From G965198795 sp965198795 (lineage in GTDB: Bacteria; Pseudomonadota; Alphaproteobacteria; Rhodospirillales; Casp-alpha2): a stretch of DNA of 64,000 nt. Below, piece by piece: positions 53,822-63,094 of the stretch. Where the stretch lies: positions 1,302,001-1,366,000 of the forward strand of contig OZ240674.1 of NCBI GenBank assembly GCA_965198795.1, written 5' to 3'. Position 1 is the first letter of the stretch, and every line of letters begins with the position of its first letter. Position numbers and translations under genes: made by a program. Below the pieces are notes generated by a model. That model was given only the letters and a program-made list of their open reading frames with translations, was not told where the DNA came from and did not search any database.

Positions 53822-54775
53822 ATGAAAATAGCGGTTGTGATACCCTGCTTTAAGGTTCGGAACCATGTTTTGCAGGTTCTGAATGAAATCCCGGACAATG
53901 TGGATTTGATTGTTTGTGTGGATGACGCCTGTCCTGACCAATCCGGTGATTTTATCAAGGACAATTCTGACGATACAAGAATTGTGATCAAAAAACATAA
54001 TATAAATCAAGGGGTTGGTGCGGCCACACTGACAGGGTTTCAAACCGCCAAAAAGATGGGAATGGATATTTGCGTCAAAATTGACGGCGATGGGCAAATG
54101 GATCCAAAGCTTCTGGACAAGTTTGTGAGTCCGATCCTGACGGGCAGAGCGGATTACACCAAGGGCAACAGATTCTGGGATATCGAATACTTAAAAGAAA
54201 TGCCCAAATTGAGGATTATAGGAAATATTTCTCTTAGCTTTATGAATAAATTTTCTAGTGGTTATTGGCAAATAATGGATCCATCTAATGGTTATATTGC
54301 CATTCATTTAAGTATTTTGGAAATTCTGAACCCAACCGTTATTGAAAAACGGTTCTTATTTGAAACCGAACTGATGTTCCGGCTTTCTCTGGTGCGCGCC
54401 GTGGTTCATGACATTCCCATGAAAGCTGTTTATGGGACTGAAGTTTCGAATTTGAAAATTTCCAAAGTTTTAGTTCCATTTTTATGGCAACATGGCCGCA
54501 ATTATTGCCTGAGAATTTTTTATAACTATATATTGCGCGATTTTAACGCCATGTCTCTGGGGATAATAATTGGAATTTTCCTTTTATTTTTTGGTTTTTT
54601 TGAAGGAATTAACCTTTATTATCGCTCCAACGTGGAAGGGATTGCGGCCACGTCCGGACAGGTGATGCTGGCCGCCCTGCCTATCATCATTGCGATACAA
54701 CTGCTTATTTCCGCAATAAACTATGATATTTCAAATACCCCGAAAAATCCCATACATAATTATATTAATCAATGA
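53822..54775 (+). CDS. Glycosyltransferase family 2 with C-terminal membrane helices (AT-rich)
   Basis: This 317-residue enzyme has the GT-A motifs IAVVIPCFKVRNHV, CVDDACPD (DD) and KIDGDGQMDPKLL (DxD). Two C-terminal transmembrane helices (SLGIIIGIFLLFFGFF and VMLAALPIIIAIQLLISA) are as in GtrB/DPM-type polyprenyl-phosphate glycosyltransferases. Composition is clearly AT-richer than the flanks, suggesting acquisition. Its end overlaps the next frame by 4 bp. The pair repeats the GT2 plus multi-pass transferase logic of 945-4114, with unrelated sequence. Confidence 0.88.
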   Translation: MKIAVVIPCFKVRNHVLQVLNEIPDNVDLIVCVDDACPDQSGDFIKDNSDDTRIVIKKHNINQGVGAATLTGFQTAKKMGMDICVKIDGDGQMDPKLLDKFVSPILTGRADYTKGNRFWDIEYLKEMPKLRIIGNISLSFMNKFSSGYWQIMDPSNGYIAIHLSILEILNPTVIEKRFLFETELMFRLSLVRAVVHDIPMKAVYGTEVSNLKISKVLVPFLWQHGRNYCLRIFYNYILRDFNAMSLGIIIGIFLLFFGFFEGINLYYRSNVEGIAATSGQVMLAALPIIIAIQLLISAINYDISNTPKNPIHNYINQ

Positions 54776-56186
54776 AAATTCAAAAATTCATTTTATTTTT
54801 CGAGAATCTGCGGGGCGTTGGGCTTTTTTCATTTGTCGCCTTAATATCTCTGTGCGCCATCGCCGCCGGGGCGATTGTTGTCGGCTATCAGGAACCAGTA
54901 TACGACGCGCGGGCATATGCTCATGACGGCCATACTTTTGTTTTGATTCCAGAACAACGGGAAACAATACGGCATGACTCCGTTGTCATCGCCCCGCTTT
55001 ATCCCGCCGCCCTGGCTTTCTTGGCGATGCTGGACGCCCGGTTGGACAAGGCTTTGGAATGCTTTGCCGCCGCCCCCAGTCGCGGCGGCTCCGGGTGTGA
55101 CGTTGATGGCCTGGCCTTGATCTACTGGGTTCAAATTGTGTTGAGCGCGCTTTCCGCTGTTGCGCTCTTCTATACGGCGGAAAATATAACAAGTAACAGG
55201 CTTATTTCTCTGGCAACACTAATATTTATTATTATTTTTGGAAAATTTTCAATATATTCTATCGGGCTAATAACAGAATCATTTTATTTTTTATTTTTCT
55301 TTTGTTTTGTATATTTTTCAAGTTGTTTTCTTTTTCGGCTCCAAATAAAAGGTTTATGTTTTTTGCAGGTCTTTTTTTGTCCCTGGCGGCCTTAGTGCGG
55401 CCTTCGTATATTTATCTTTACTATGCTCTGTTTATTTTTCTGCCCGCTTATTTGATTTTTTTACGGAACGTCTCCCCGCGAAAAACCGCTGCAGTCTCGT
55501 TGACTTTTCTTGTTCCGTTTTGCTCGCTGGTTCTGCCTTGGATGTTACGTAATTTGGAATACTACGGAGTCTTCGATGTGAGCGTCGGCTATGGTTCTTC
55601 TGTCCTGATCGAGCGTGTGGCGTTCAATATGATGACCTGGCGGGAGTTTCTTGTCAGCTGGATATACTGGCTGCCTGATTTTGGTGACAACCTTGCCGCC
55701 TTTCTTTTTGCGCCGGAATACTGGCGGCGCCTGGATTTCTTTCACCCAGAGGGTTTTTATCTGGTTGGAAACTCGGAATTCAAAAATACGATCAATTCAT
55801 TGGCGTCAACTGGACCTGAACGGCTACGAATTCTTATCGGTGAGTATATTCTCGCCGAACCCTTCAAGCATGTCATAGTGACTCTGGCGTTGGCTTGGCG
55901 CGGGATGCTTGTCGGGAAATACTTTAGCCTTTTTGGCGTCGCGGCCCTTTTCCCGGCGCTAAGGCTTCTCAAAAAGAGGCACGAGATAGACAAGCTTCTG
56001 GCTTTCGCCTTTCCATTCTTCTTCATGCTGGGCTTTAACGCATTTGTTTCTGTAAATCCCGCAAGATACAATGTCCCTCTTGTCTTCATCTATAGTTTAG
56101 CCATATCGGTGGTTTTGATGTCCCTTGTTTCTTTCCTTCAACAAAAAATCACCGGCGGGCGGAACAGCCAGACCGGTTACGGATAA
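54772..56186 (+). pseudogene. Multi-pass membrane glycosyltransferase (GT39/GT83-like), frameshifted
   Basis: Two overlapping frames join to make one polytopic protein of about 470 residues. The first (54772-55395) has a signal-like first helix, YDARAYAHDG and helices to about residue 185. The second (from about 55302 to 56186) continues with FAGLFLSLAALVRPSYIYLYY and a periplasmic part ending in LYLxW-like segments. One missing T in the CTTTTTC run at 55330-55336 explains the shift: adding it joins the frames exactly in mid-helix. The acidic YDxxxY pair after the first helix is like that of lipid-linked sugar transferases. It could be phase variation, decay or a sequence error. Confidence 0.72.
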
Positions 56187-56337
56187 AGGGAAAGCTGGTC
56201 TTCGCGCGCGAAGCCGCGAGCGATTGAGCCAATACACCGGAACGTCCATGGCCGGCGGCGGGATCACGGGCGTCCCTTGGCCCTTGCGCGGGGCGGGCGA
56301 AGTTGTCTAAACCTGGGGAGAGTTCGGGAGGGCGGCG

Positions 56338-56862
56338 TTGAAATACAAATTGGGCGGCGATACGGTTCAAACCGAGGGCGGCGACTACTGGATCGCGCCA
56401 AACGCGGCCGTTATCGGCAAGGTGCGTCTGAAAAAGAACGCCAGCGTGTGGTTCTCCGCCACACTGCGCGGCGACAATGACTGGATCACGATCGGCGAGA
56501 ACACCCAGATTCAAGACGGCTGCGTGCTGCACACCGACCCGGGCCACCCCCTTAGCGTTGGCGACGACTGCACGGTCGGCCACATGGCCATGTTGCATGG
56601 CTGCGCCATCGGCGACGGCTCATTGGTGGGCGTTGGGGCGATTGTCCTGAATGGCGCCAGGATCGGCAGGAACTGTTTGATCGGGGCGAAAGCGCTGATC
56701 ACCGAGGGCAAGGAATTTCCCGACGGCTCCGTCATCATGGGGGCGCCCGCCAAGGCCGTCAAGGAAGTCTCCAAAGCGCACCTGGAAATGATCGAACACA
56801 TCCCGCCGCATTATGTGGAACGGTGGAAGCGCTTCAAACGCGACCTGGCGGAACAGGACTAA
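56338..56862 (+). CDS. Gamma-class carbonic anhydrase family protein
   Basis: This 174-residue left-handed beta-helix has hexapeptide repeats (IAPNAAVIGKVRLKKNASVW) and the three family histidines: H65 (VLHTDPG), H82 and H87 (GHMAMLHG), which bind zinc between subunits of the trimer. Many members of this group (YrdA/PaaY type) have esterase or unknown function. The start is TTG at 56338 with GGGAGGG upstream; the next ATG is inside the fold. The acyl-CoA ligase gene starts 10 bp after the stop, so the two are probably cotranscribed. Confidence 0.88.
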   Translation: MKYKLGGDTVQTEGGDYWIAPNAAVIGKVRLKKNASVWFSATLRGDNDWITIGENTQIQDGCVLHTDPGHPLSVGDDCTVGHMAMLHGCAIGDGSLVGVGAIVLNGARIGRNCLIGAKALITEGKEFPDGSVIMGAPAKAVKEVSKAHLEMIEHIPPHYVERWKRFKRDLAEQD

Positions 56863-56872
56863 GCCGCTCCCC

Positions 56873-58393
56873 ATGCTTCTGCCCTTCGATCATGTCCGCC
56901 GCGCCGCCGCCCGCATGCCCAGCCGGACGGCGTTAATGGACGACGGGTGGTCCCTTTCTTTCCGGGAACTTATCGAGCGGACCGACGCGCTTGCGGCCGC
57001 CTTCCAAGCCATCGACCCAAAACCGCAAAGCCGCGTTGGGATCTGCGGCCATAACACCCGCGAACACCTGCTGGCTTTTCTGGCGACCCTGGCGGCGGGC
57101 AAGACCTGGGTTCCGCTGAACCCCCGCAACGGCCTGGAGGAACTCACCCGTATCATTGATGTGACGGAGCCTTCCCTCATCATCTGCGACGCTGATTGCC
57201 TGGACAAGATCAATCCGCGGAGCGCCACGCTTATTCTGGGCCAACCCGGCGAGGGCGCGGTCCCCGGCATCTCGTTGGCGGACTTGATGGAGCGGCGGCG
57301 CGGCGAAACACCCGTCCGCCCCAACCTGACGTCCGATGACGTCCAAGCGCTGAAGTTCACCGGCGGCTCGTCCGGACCGCCAAAAGGCTGCGTTCAGACC
57401 TATCGCGTCTGGCATGCCTGCATCGCGACGATGGTCGCCGAATTCGGCTTCGGTAAAGACGACCGCAACCTGCTGTCCGCGCCGATGACCCACGGCACCG
57501 GCACGCTGCTGGTCCCTATTCTGGGCCAAGGGGGCGCCATGGTGTTCATGCCGCGGCCCGCGAAGCCCGCCGCCATTCTGGACACTATTGAACGGCATGG
57601 CGTGACCACCGTCTTTCTGCCGCCCACGGTCATCTACGCCATCATGGCGGACGGGATGGAGGGACGCGACCTGTCGTCGCTCCGCCACGTCATCGTCGGA
57701 GGCGCCGCCATCCGCCCTGATGAAGTGAGGCGCGCCATGCCGCTTTTCAACAACGCGCTTGAAACCTGTTACGGTCAGACCGAAGCGCCGCAAGTGGCCA
57801 CCGTCATGCGGGCCGGGGACTGGCGCGACGAGCGCAATTTGGCGAGCTGTGGACGGGCGACCTTGTTGACCGAGGTAGAGATCATGAACCCGGACGGAAA
57901 AATCCTGCCCCGCGGTGAAAGCGGCGAAATCGTAATCCGCGGCGATCTTATTATGCCGGGTTATTTGAATATGCCGGAGCAAACGGCGGGAACCATAAGG
58001 AACGGCTGGCTGCATACGGGCGATATCGGGATAATCGACGAGCGGGGCTTTATCTTTATCAAAGACCGCATCCGCGACGTGATCATCACGGGCGGCTTTA
58101 ACGTCTATCCGTCGGACGTCGAGGCGATGCTGGGCCGGCACCCGGCCGTCAAGGAATGCGTCGTCTTCGCCGTACCCGACGACAAGTGGGGCGAGGCCGT
58201 CACGGCGGCCGTGGAGACGCACAAGGGCGCGAATTCTGGTGGTGAGGAGATGATCGCTTTCGTCAAGGAGCGCCTCGACAGCGTCAAGGCGCCCAAAATC
58301 GTTCACATTGTTGATGAGCTGCCTCGCAGTCCCGTCGGCAAGATTTTGCGCCGGGAAGCCAAGGCCCAATTCGCCAACCCGGGAAAGGAGTAA
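56873..58393 (+). CDS. AMP-forming acyl-CoA synthetase
   Basis: This 506-residue member of the ANL superfamily activates a carboxylic acid to its CoA thioester. The phosphate loop is TGGSSGPPKGC (about 180-190, a variant of the usual TSGTTGxPKG). It has CYGQTEAP (A5), GWLHTGDIGIIDERGFIFI (A7), RIRDVIITGGFNVYPSDVEAML (A8) and the catalytic Lys of PRSPVGKILRRE (A10). No membrane or signal segments are seen. It sits 3 bp before the citryl-CoA lyase-like gene, which suggests that the thioester it makes is used by that protein. The acid is unknown. Confidence 0.92.
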   Translation: MLLPFDHVRRAAARMPSRTALMDDGWSLSFRELIERTDALAAAFQAIDPKPQSRVGICGHNTREHLLAFLATLAAGKTWVPLNPRNGLEELTRIIDVTEPSLIICDADCLDKINPRSATLILGQPGEGAVPGISLADLMERRRGETPVRPNLTSDDVQALKFTGGSSGPPKGCVQTYRVWHACIATMVAEFGFGKDDRNLLSAPMTHGTGTLLVPILGQGGAMVFMPRPAKPAAILDTIERHGVTTVFLPPTVIYAIMADGMEGRDLSSLRHVIVGGAAIRPDEVRRAMPLFNNALETCYGQTEAPQVATVMRAGDWRDERNLASCGRATLLTEVEIMNPDGKILPRGESGEIVIRGDLIMPGYLNMPEQTAGTIRNGWLHTGDIGIIDERGFIFIKDRIRDVIITGGFNVYPSDVEAMLGRHPAVKECVVFAVPDDKWGEAVTAAVETHKGANSGGEEMIAFVKERLDSVKAPKIVHIVDELPRSPVGKILRREAKAQFANPGKE

Positions 58394-58396
58394 CCC

Positions 58397-59176
58397 ATGA
58401 CCAACGGCCCCACCCAACGCATGAGCACGCACACCAGCGACGAACTTTATGTGCGCGACAAGGCGCTGGTTGGCGAGATGATGGGCGTTATGACGTTCAC
58501 GGACGCCATGATCTATCACATCCTGGGCCGTGAACCTTCCGCGCTTGACCGCGCCGTCATCGACGCGGCGCTGGTGACGCTAATGGAACACGGCATGACG
58601 CCATCAGCCATCGCGACGCGCCTCACCTATCACTCCGCGCCGGAAGCTTTGCAGGCCGCCGTCGCCGGAGGGTTGCTGAACGTGGGCAGCGCCTTTGTCG
58701 GGACGATGGAGAACAATGCGATGCTGCTGCGCGAGATGACGACCTCTGACGAGGGCGTGGAGGCCGCGGCGCTGCGCATCGCCAAGGATCATAAAGAACG
58801 GCGTAAACATATGCCGGGCTTCGGCCATCATCTGCACAGACCGGACGACCCCCGAACGCCGAAACTGTTCGAGATCGCCGAGAACGCTGGTTGTGAAGGG
58901 ACCTATATTTCCGCGCTCAAGACGCTGGGTAAAGCCGTTGATGAAGTGGCCGGCAAGCACATCACCATCAACGCAACGGGCGGCGTCTCGGCGCTGTTGT
59001 CGGAAATCGGCGTCGCGCCGGAAGTCATGCGGGGCTTTGCCGTGATTTCGCGGGCCGCCGGATTGGTCGCGCACATTTCCGATGAACAACGCCAGGGCAC
59101 GGCCCGGAAAATTTGGGATGTCGTTGAACACGCAGTCCCCTATGAAGGGGCGGCGCCGGTCAATGGCGGGCATTAA
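58397..59176 (+). CDS. Citryl-CoA lyase-like protein (short citrate synthase family)
   Basis: This 259-residue protein is a shortened citrate-synthase fold, as in citryl-CoA lyase. It has the active-site segment GFGHHLHRPDDPR (H144, with DPR as in citrate synthase), an earlier His region (TYHSAPEALQAAVAGGLLNVG) and the C-terminal SRAAGLVAHISDEQ. The large N-terminal part of citrate synthase is missing, as expected of the lyases. A CoA ligase immediately upstream is the arrangement needed for two-step ATP-dependent cleavage of citrate or a related acid: ligase makes the CoA ester, lyase splits it. Which acid is unknown. Confidence 0.8.
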   Translation: MTNGPTQRMSTHTSDELYVRDKALVGEMMGVMTFTDAMIYHILGREPSALDRAVIDAALVTLMEHGMTPSAIATRLTYHSAPEALQAAVAGGLLNVGSAFVGTMENNAMLLREMTTSDEGVEAAALRIAKDHKERRKHMPGFGHHLHRPDDPRTPKLFEIAENAGCEGTYISALKTLGKAVDEVAGKHITINATGGVSALLSEIGVAPEVMRGFAVISRAAGLVAHISDEQRQGTARKIWDVVEHAVPYEGAAPVNGGH

Positions 59177-59194
59177 CGTCCTTGGAGAGAGACA

Positions 59195-59821
59195 TTGTTC
59201 TACAAGCCCGGCGAACCGCACGGCCTGCCGCATGGTCCGTTCAAAAGCCTGATCGTTCCGCGTCCCATCGGATGGGTTTCGACCGTATCATCGGATGGTC
59301 ACGTGAATCTGGCTCCTTACAGTTTTTTCAATGGTGTGTCGGAACCGCCCGCCATGGTGATGTTCGCCACCAACGGCGTTCAACCTCATGGCGAGCCGGA
59401 CAAGGCCAAGGACACAGCGACCAATGCGGAAGAGACCGGAGAGTTCGTCTGCAACATGGTCGGCTGGGATTTCAAGGACGCAATGAGTGAAACCAGCGCG
59501 CCTGCGAAACCGGAGGAAAACGAATTCAATTTGGCGGGACTTGAAATGGAGTCCTCGGAGTTGGTCAAACCGCCCCGGGTCAAGGGAGCGCCGGCGCATC
59601 TTGAATGCAAATACTATAAATCCATGGAGTTGCCGCCGCATCCGAACGGCGGGCGAAACGCAATCATTGTCGGCGAAGTGATCGGCGTTCATATTGACGA
59701 CGCCTACTTGAGGGACGGCGTCGTGGATGTGGAAAAAATCCGTCCCGTGGCGCGGCTCGGCTATATGGATTACACATCGGTCACGGAAATCTGGACCATG
59801 AAGCGGCCGTCACAGCGCTAG
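59195..59821 (+). CDS. Flavin reductase-like domain protein
   Basis: This 208-residue FMN-binding split-barrel protein starts at TTG 59195 with GGAGAG upstream. It has the family opening FKSLIVPRPIGWVSTVSSDGHVNLAP (read as two strands), PPAMVMFAT, the GEFVCNMVGWD strand and LECKYYKSMELPP, then the C-terminal RPVARLGYMDYTSV. Members reduce flavins for monooxygenases or bind FMN for unknown chemistry. It ends the group that starts at 56338 (18-bp spacing). Confidence 0.88.
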   Translation: MFYKPGEPHGLPHGPFKSLIVPRPIGWVSTVSSDGHVNLAPYSFFNGVSEPPAMVMFATNGVQPHGEPDKAKDTATNAEETGEFVCNMVGWDFKDAMSETSAPAKPEENEFNLAGLEMESSELVKPPRVKGAPAHLECKYYKSMELPPHPNGGRNAIIVGEVIGVHIDDAYLRDGVVDVEKIRPVARLGYMDYTSVTEIWTMKRPSQR

Positions 59822-59912
59822 TCCAGCCCGCCTCTCCATAAAAGGAACGGCGCACTCGATCAAGTTGAGGTTGATTTAAAAATTCCGCACCAGGCAATCG
59901 TCTGAAAAAACT

Positions 59913-59974
59913 ACTTAAACGGGATTTTGGACAAACAATTAGGACTTAAACAACACCTGATCTTTCTGTAGTAT
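59913..59974 (+). promoter_or_regulatory. Candidate autoregulated promoter of the XRE gene
   Basis: Two copies of ACTTAAAC lie at 59913-59920 and 59944-59951, 31 bp apart (about three helical turns). The second overlaps a possible -35 TTAAAC (59946-59951), which is followed 17 bp later by TAGTAT (59969-59974). The stretch 59830-60000 is AT-rich, as promoters in this genome are. Binding by the adjacent XRE protein is conjecture. Confidence 0.35.
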
Positions 59975-60020
59975 CCGTATATTCGACATGTACGCCAATA
60001 AAAGCCTAAAAAGGATAAAA

Positions 60021-60500
60021 ATGCCGAAAGCATCAAACATGCCGCATCCCAACCGGACGCCGCCGGGGGTCGCTCATCCCATTGATGTCCATGTGGGGGG
60101 ACGGGTCAGAATTCGCCGCAAGATGTTGAGAATCAGTCAAACGGAACTTGGCAATTCCCTCGGCCTGACGTTTCAACAAATTCAGAAGTACGAACGGGGG
60201 GCCAACCGGATCGGCGCCAGCAGACTGTATCAGATCGCCAATATTCTTGACGTTCCCGTATCTTTCTTCTTTGAAGACATCAACGCCGACGGGATTTCCG
60301 GCCCGTCCTCGTTCCTGACGAATGACAACGGCGCATCGGACACCAGGGACCAGCCCGCCGTTATTGAATCGGAAGAGACGTCAAAGCTTGTGAAGTCCTA
60401 TTACGCCATTCGCAACCCGAAACGGCGAAAGGCGGTTCACGACTTGATTGCCGACTTGGCGAAATCCGGCTGGCCGGAAGGCGAAACTGGCGGCTCATGA
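60021..60500 (+). CDS. XRE-family transcriptional regulator
   Basis: This 159-residue protein has a helix-turn-helix domain (about 20-85: GGRVRIRRKMLRISQTELG, LGLTFQQIQKYERGANRIG, LYQIANILDVPVSFFFE). A low-complexity linker and a C-terminal helix (VKSYYAIRNPKRRKAVHDLI) follow. This build is common in alphaproteobacteria, where such regulators control envelope or growth-phase genes. ATG at 60021 has AAGGA 5 bases upstream and is preferred to ATG at 59988. It stands alone, so targets cannot be guessed from context. Confidence 0.9.
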   Translation: MPKASNMPHPNRTPPGVAHPIDVHVGGRVRIRRKMLRISQTELGNSLGLTFQQIQKYERGANRIGASRLYQIANILDVPVSFFFEDINADGISGPSSFLTNDNGASDTRDQPAVIESEETSKLVKSYYAIRNPKRRKAVHDLIADLAKSGWPEGETGGS

Positions 60501-60893
60501 CCGGCGGGGGCGACTCTCTTTTCTCTTTCTTGTTGCATGCCGGCAATGCGCGTTACCATGTTCGCGGTTATTTGGACAGGACATGAAGCCCTTCAATCCG
60601 CATAGACCACGCCCATCACGGCGAAGGTTATGGCGAATGCGTGTTCGAATGGGCTATTGAGTTCACACGGACAGGCGGCCGCCGAATGGCGCGGTTCGTA
60701 CAGACCTCACCCCTTCGGGACGCCTGCCGGTTGTTATGAAGGGGTGGATTTCCTGCGCCGTTACGTCGGCATGAAACTTAAACTCTGCTCTCCTCGCCCT
60801 CCCCCGCCCTGTCAGGCGCGTCCCCCTCTCTTGGGGAAATGAAAATAAGGGCGGCGCACGATTGAGGTGAGAGAAAATGGATATGAAACGGCG
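60501..60893. other. Gene-free stretch
   Basis: No convincing coding region, RNA or repeat. A 25-codon frame at 60583-60660 is arginine-rich with no resemblance to known proteins. C-rich runs (CCTCGCCCTCCCCCGCC at about 60796) precede the next gene. Confidence 0.4.
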
Positions 60894-61976
60894 ATGACCA
60901 ACAATCTCGAAATCGCGGTCTTCGAAGGGGACGGCGTCGGCGCGGAAGTCATGGCTCCATGTCTCGCAATCATGGATGCGGCTCTTGAGAAAGCCGAGGC
61001 GCCCAGTTTGAAATATCAGCACCTGGCGGCGGGCGCCGCGCATTACCGCGACACCGGCGAAAGCCTGCCCAAGGCGTCCATGGACGCGGCGCGGAACGCC
61101 GACGCCATCCTGCTCGCCGCCATGGGGTTGCCCGAGATACGCTATCCCGACGGCACGGAAATTTCGCCCCAGATCAAGCTTCGAATGGAACTGGGTCTTT
61201 ACGCCGGAGTCCGGCCCATTCGCCTGATCCCGGGCGTGCCCTCTCCGCTTGCGGACGCGCGCGCGCGAAAGACGGACTTCGTTATCGTTCGCGAGTCGAC
61301 GGAAGGCCTCTTCGCCTCCCACGGGAAAGGCGGCGTCATCAACGACCAAGAGGCGCGGGACACGTTGGTGATCACCCGCGCTGTCTGCGAAAAGCTGTTT
61401 GACGCCGCCTTCGGCCTCGCCCGCGCCCGCGCTGGGGCCGGCGGAACCATGATGGTCACTTGTGTCGATAAGGCCAACGTGTTCGCGTCTTTCGCCTTCT
61501 TCCGTAAAATCTTCGACGAAGTCGCGGCGCGCCATCCAAACATGAGCGCGGACCACATGTATGTTGACGCCGCCGCCCTCACCATGGTGAGGCGTCCCTG
61601 GGACTTGGGCGTGCTGGTCACGGAAAATATGTTCGGCGATATCCTGTCCGATCTCGGCGCCGGGCTGGCCGGCGGCATGGGATTCGCGCCGTCGGCCGAT
61701 ATTGGCGATGAACACGCTGTGTTCCAGCCCGCTCATGGCTCCGCCCCCGACATCGCCGGTCAAGGCGCCGCAAACCCAACCGCCATGATCCTGTCGGGCG
61801 CCATGATGCTGGAATGGCTAAGCAATAAACATGGCGAACCGCGCCTTAAAACGGCCGCAGACGTCATCCAGGGCGCCGTGGATGAGGCGTTCAAAGGCGG
61901 CGACCTGATGACTTGTGATTTGGGCGGCGGCGCCGGCGCCCAGGCGGTGGCCGACGCGATTTTAGCGGCGCTCTGA
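60894..61976 (+). CDS. Isocitrate/isopropylmalate dehydrogenase family protein
   Basis: This 360-residue NAD(P)-dependent beta-decarboxylating dehydrogenase has FEGDGVGAEVM (about 8-18), the substrate-loop RESTEGLFASHGKGG, the metal-site Asp pair in ENMFGDILSDLGAGLAGG, and the cofactor loop QPAHGSAPDIAGQGAANPTAMI. The wording is nearer to the LeuB/tartrate dehydrogenase branch than to housekeeping isocitrate dehydrogenase. There is no leuC/D neighbour, so a catabolic 2-hydroxy-acid substrate is likely. An in-frame GTG at 60867 is an alternative start. Its end overlaps the convergent PhyH gene by 15 bp. Confidence 0.88.
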   Translation: MTNNLEIAVFEGDGVGAEVMAPCLAIMDAALEKAEAPSLKYQHLAAGAAHYRDTGESLPKASMDAARNADAILLAAMGLPEIRYPDGTEISPQIKLRMELGLYAGVRPIRLIPGVPSPLADARARKTDFVIVRESTEGLFASHGKGGVINDQEARDTLVITRAVCEKLFDAAFGLARARAGAGGTMMVTCVDKANVFASFAFFRKIFDEVAARHPNMSADHMYVDAAALTMVRRPWDLGVLVTENMFGDILSDLGAGLAGGMGFAPSADIGDEHAVFQPAHGSAPDIAGQGAANPTAMILSGAMMLEWLSNKHGEPRLKTAADVIQGAVDEAFKGGDLMTCDLGGGAGAQAVADAILAAL

Positions 61977-62816
61977 AGCGCTTTCCCGTTCCCAGAGCCT
62001 CGGGAAGAAGTCGCTATCCATCAGATCCCCGTCGCCATGACCGGCGGCCTCAAACAAGGCGCGTTCGGCTTGCGCCCAAGCCCCGCGGTACCGAATGCGG
62101 CTGCCCGCGCCGGCGAGGCGAACGGTAAAACGGGACACATCCCTTTCGGTCGTCACGGATTTCGGGCTGCCATGAAGGGTGCGGATATCAAAGAACACGC
62201 AATCGCCGGCGTCCATCTCGAACGAGACAAGATCATAATCTTCGGGGGCGGCGTCGATATCCGGCGTCTCTTCATAAGTCACCCCATTAACCGTCATCGG
62301 CGCATCGACGGCGCCGCGTCCGTCAAAGAAGGATCGCATGAAGAAGCGGTTCCAGACATGCGAGCCGCGCACCCAGGTCAGGCATTCTTCCTTAACGACC
62401 GGCTGGAGAGGCAACCAAAGCACGCACATGGGACCGTCGAAATCGAAGTAAGAGACATCATGGTGCCAGGGCGGACGGCCGCTGGAGCCGGCCTCACGCA
62501 GGAACCAGTTGTCCATCACCAGATTCACCTGATCCGTCCGAAGCAGCCGCCCCGCGATGGCCCCAACGCTGGATGAGCGCAAGAAGTCCTCAAATTCCGG
62601 CACTTCCCGCCAGACCCAGTAGTCTTCGTAATAGTGCGCCGGCGCGTCGGCGGGGGTGTGGCGCATAAAACGCGGCGACGGGTTGGCCATATCGCGGGCG
62701 ACGCCCCGCTCCAGATTTTTCAGCCAATGGCCCTCGAAAACATTCTTCAAACACACGACTCCATCACGGGCGAATTGATCAACGTCCCTTTGGGATAGAG
62801 CGGACATGTCCGGCAT
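61962..62816 (-). CDS. Phytanoyl-CoA dioxygenase (PhyH) family protein
   Basis: This 284-residue Fe(II)/2-oxoglutarate oxygenase has iron ligands H118, D120 (PWHHDVSYF) and H215 (IRTLHGSPKS), with the 2OG Arg at about 229-233 (SRFTVRLAG). The ATG at 62816 has GAGGA 8 bases upstream; an in-frame GTG at 62831 is an alternative. Members hydroxylate varied small molecules; the substrate is not predictable. It is convergent with the dehydrogenase gene and ends inside it. Confidence 0.9.
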   Translation of the reverse strand: MPDMSALSQRDVDQFARDGVVCLKNVFEGHWLKNLERGVARDMANPSPRFMRHTPADAPAHYYEDYWVWREVPEFEDFLRSSSVGAIAGRLLRTDQVNLVMDNWFLREAGSSGRPPWHHDVSYFDFDGPMCVLWLPLQPVVKEECLTWVRGSHVWNRFFMRSFFDGRGAVDAPMTVNGVTYEETPDIDAAPEDYDLVSFEMDAGDCVFFDIRTLHGSPKSVTTERDVSRFTVRLAGAGSRIRYRGAWAQAERALFEAAGHGDGDLMDSDFFPRLWERESASERR

Positions 62817-63094
62817 ATCAATGGTCCTCACTCTGCGCCCGCGCCACTCGCATGGCGCGGGCGCCGGTAATATTCCCTAGCATAAAGCTCATCCGGCGCA
62901 ACCTTTCGCCCGCAATCCGAATTGAACACACGATCAGACGGGTCAATTTCCTGAGCGCTCCCGGCTGTCTTGCGCCGCCCGGCGGATCGCCGCGGCGCTC
63001 CCGTGTCGTACCCGTCTCACGGAATTTCCTTTCATTCGAGGGAAAAAACCGCGCCGCCGAACGCTGGGACTAAACACCAAGAGAGTTTGCCGAG
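62817..63094. other. Boundary stretch before the prophage-like genes
   Basis: No gene is evident. The stretch should contain the promoter of the PhyH gene and, if a Mu-like prophage starts nearby, its left border. I cannot identify the border: no clear 5-bp target duplication or TG...CA end can be established from one side alone. Confidence 0.3.
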
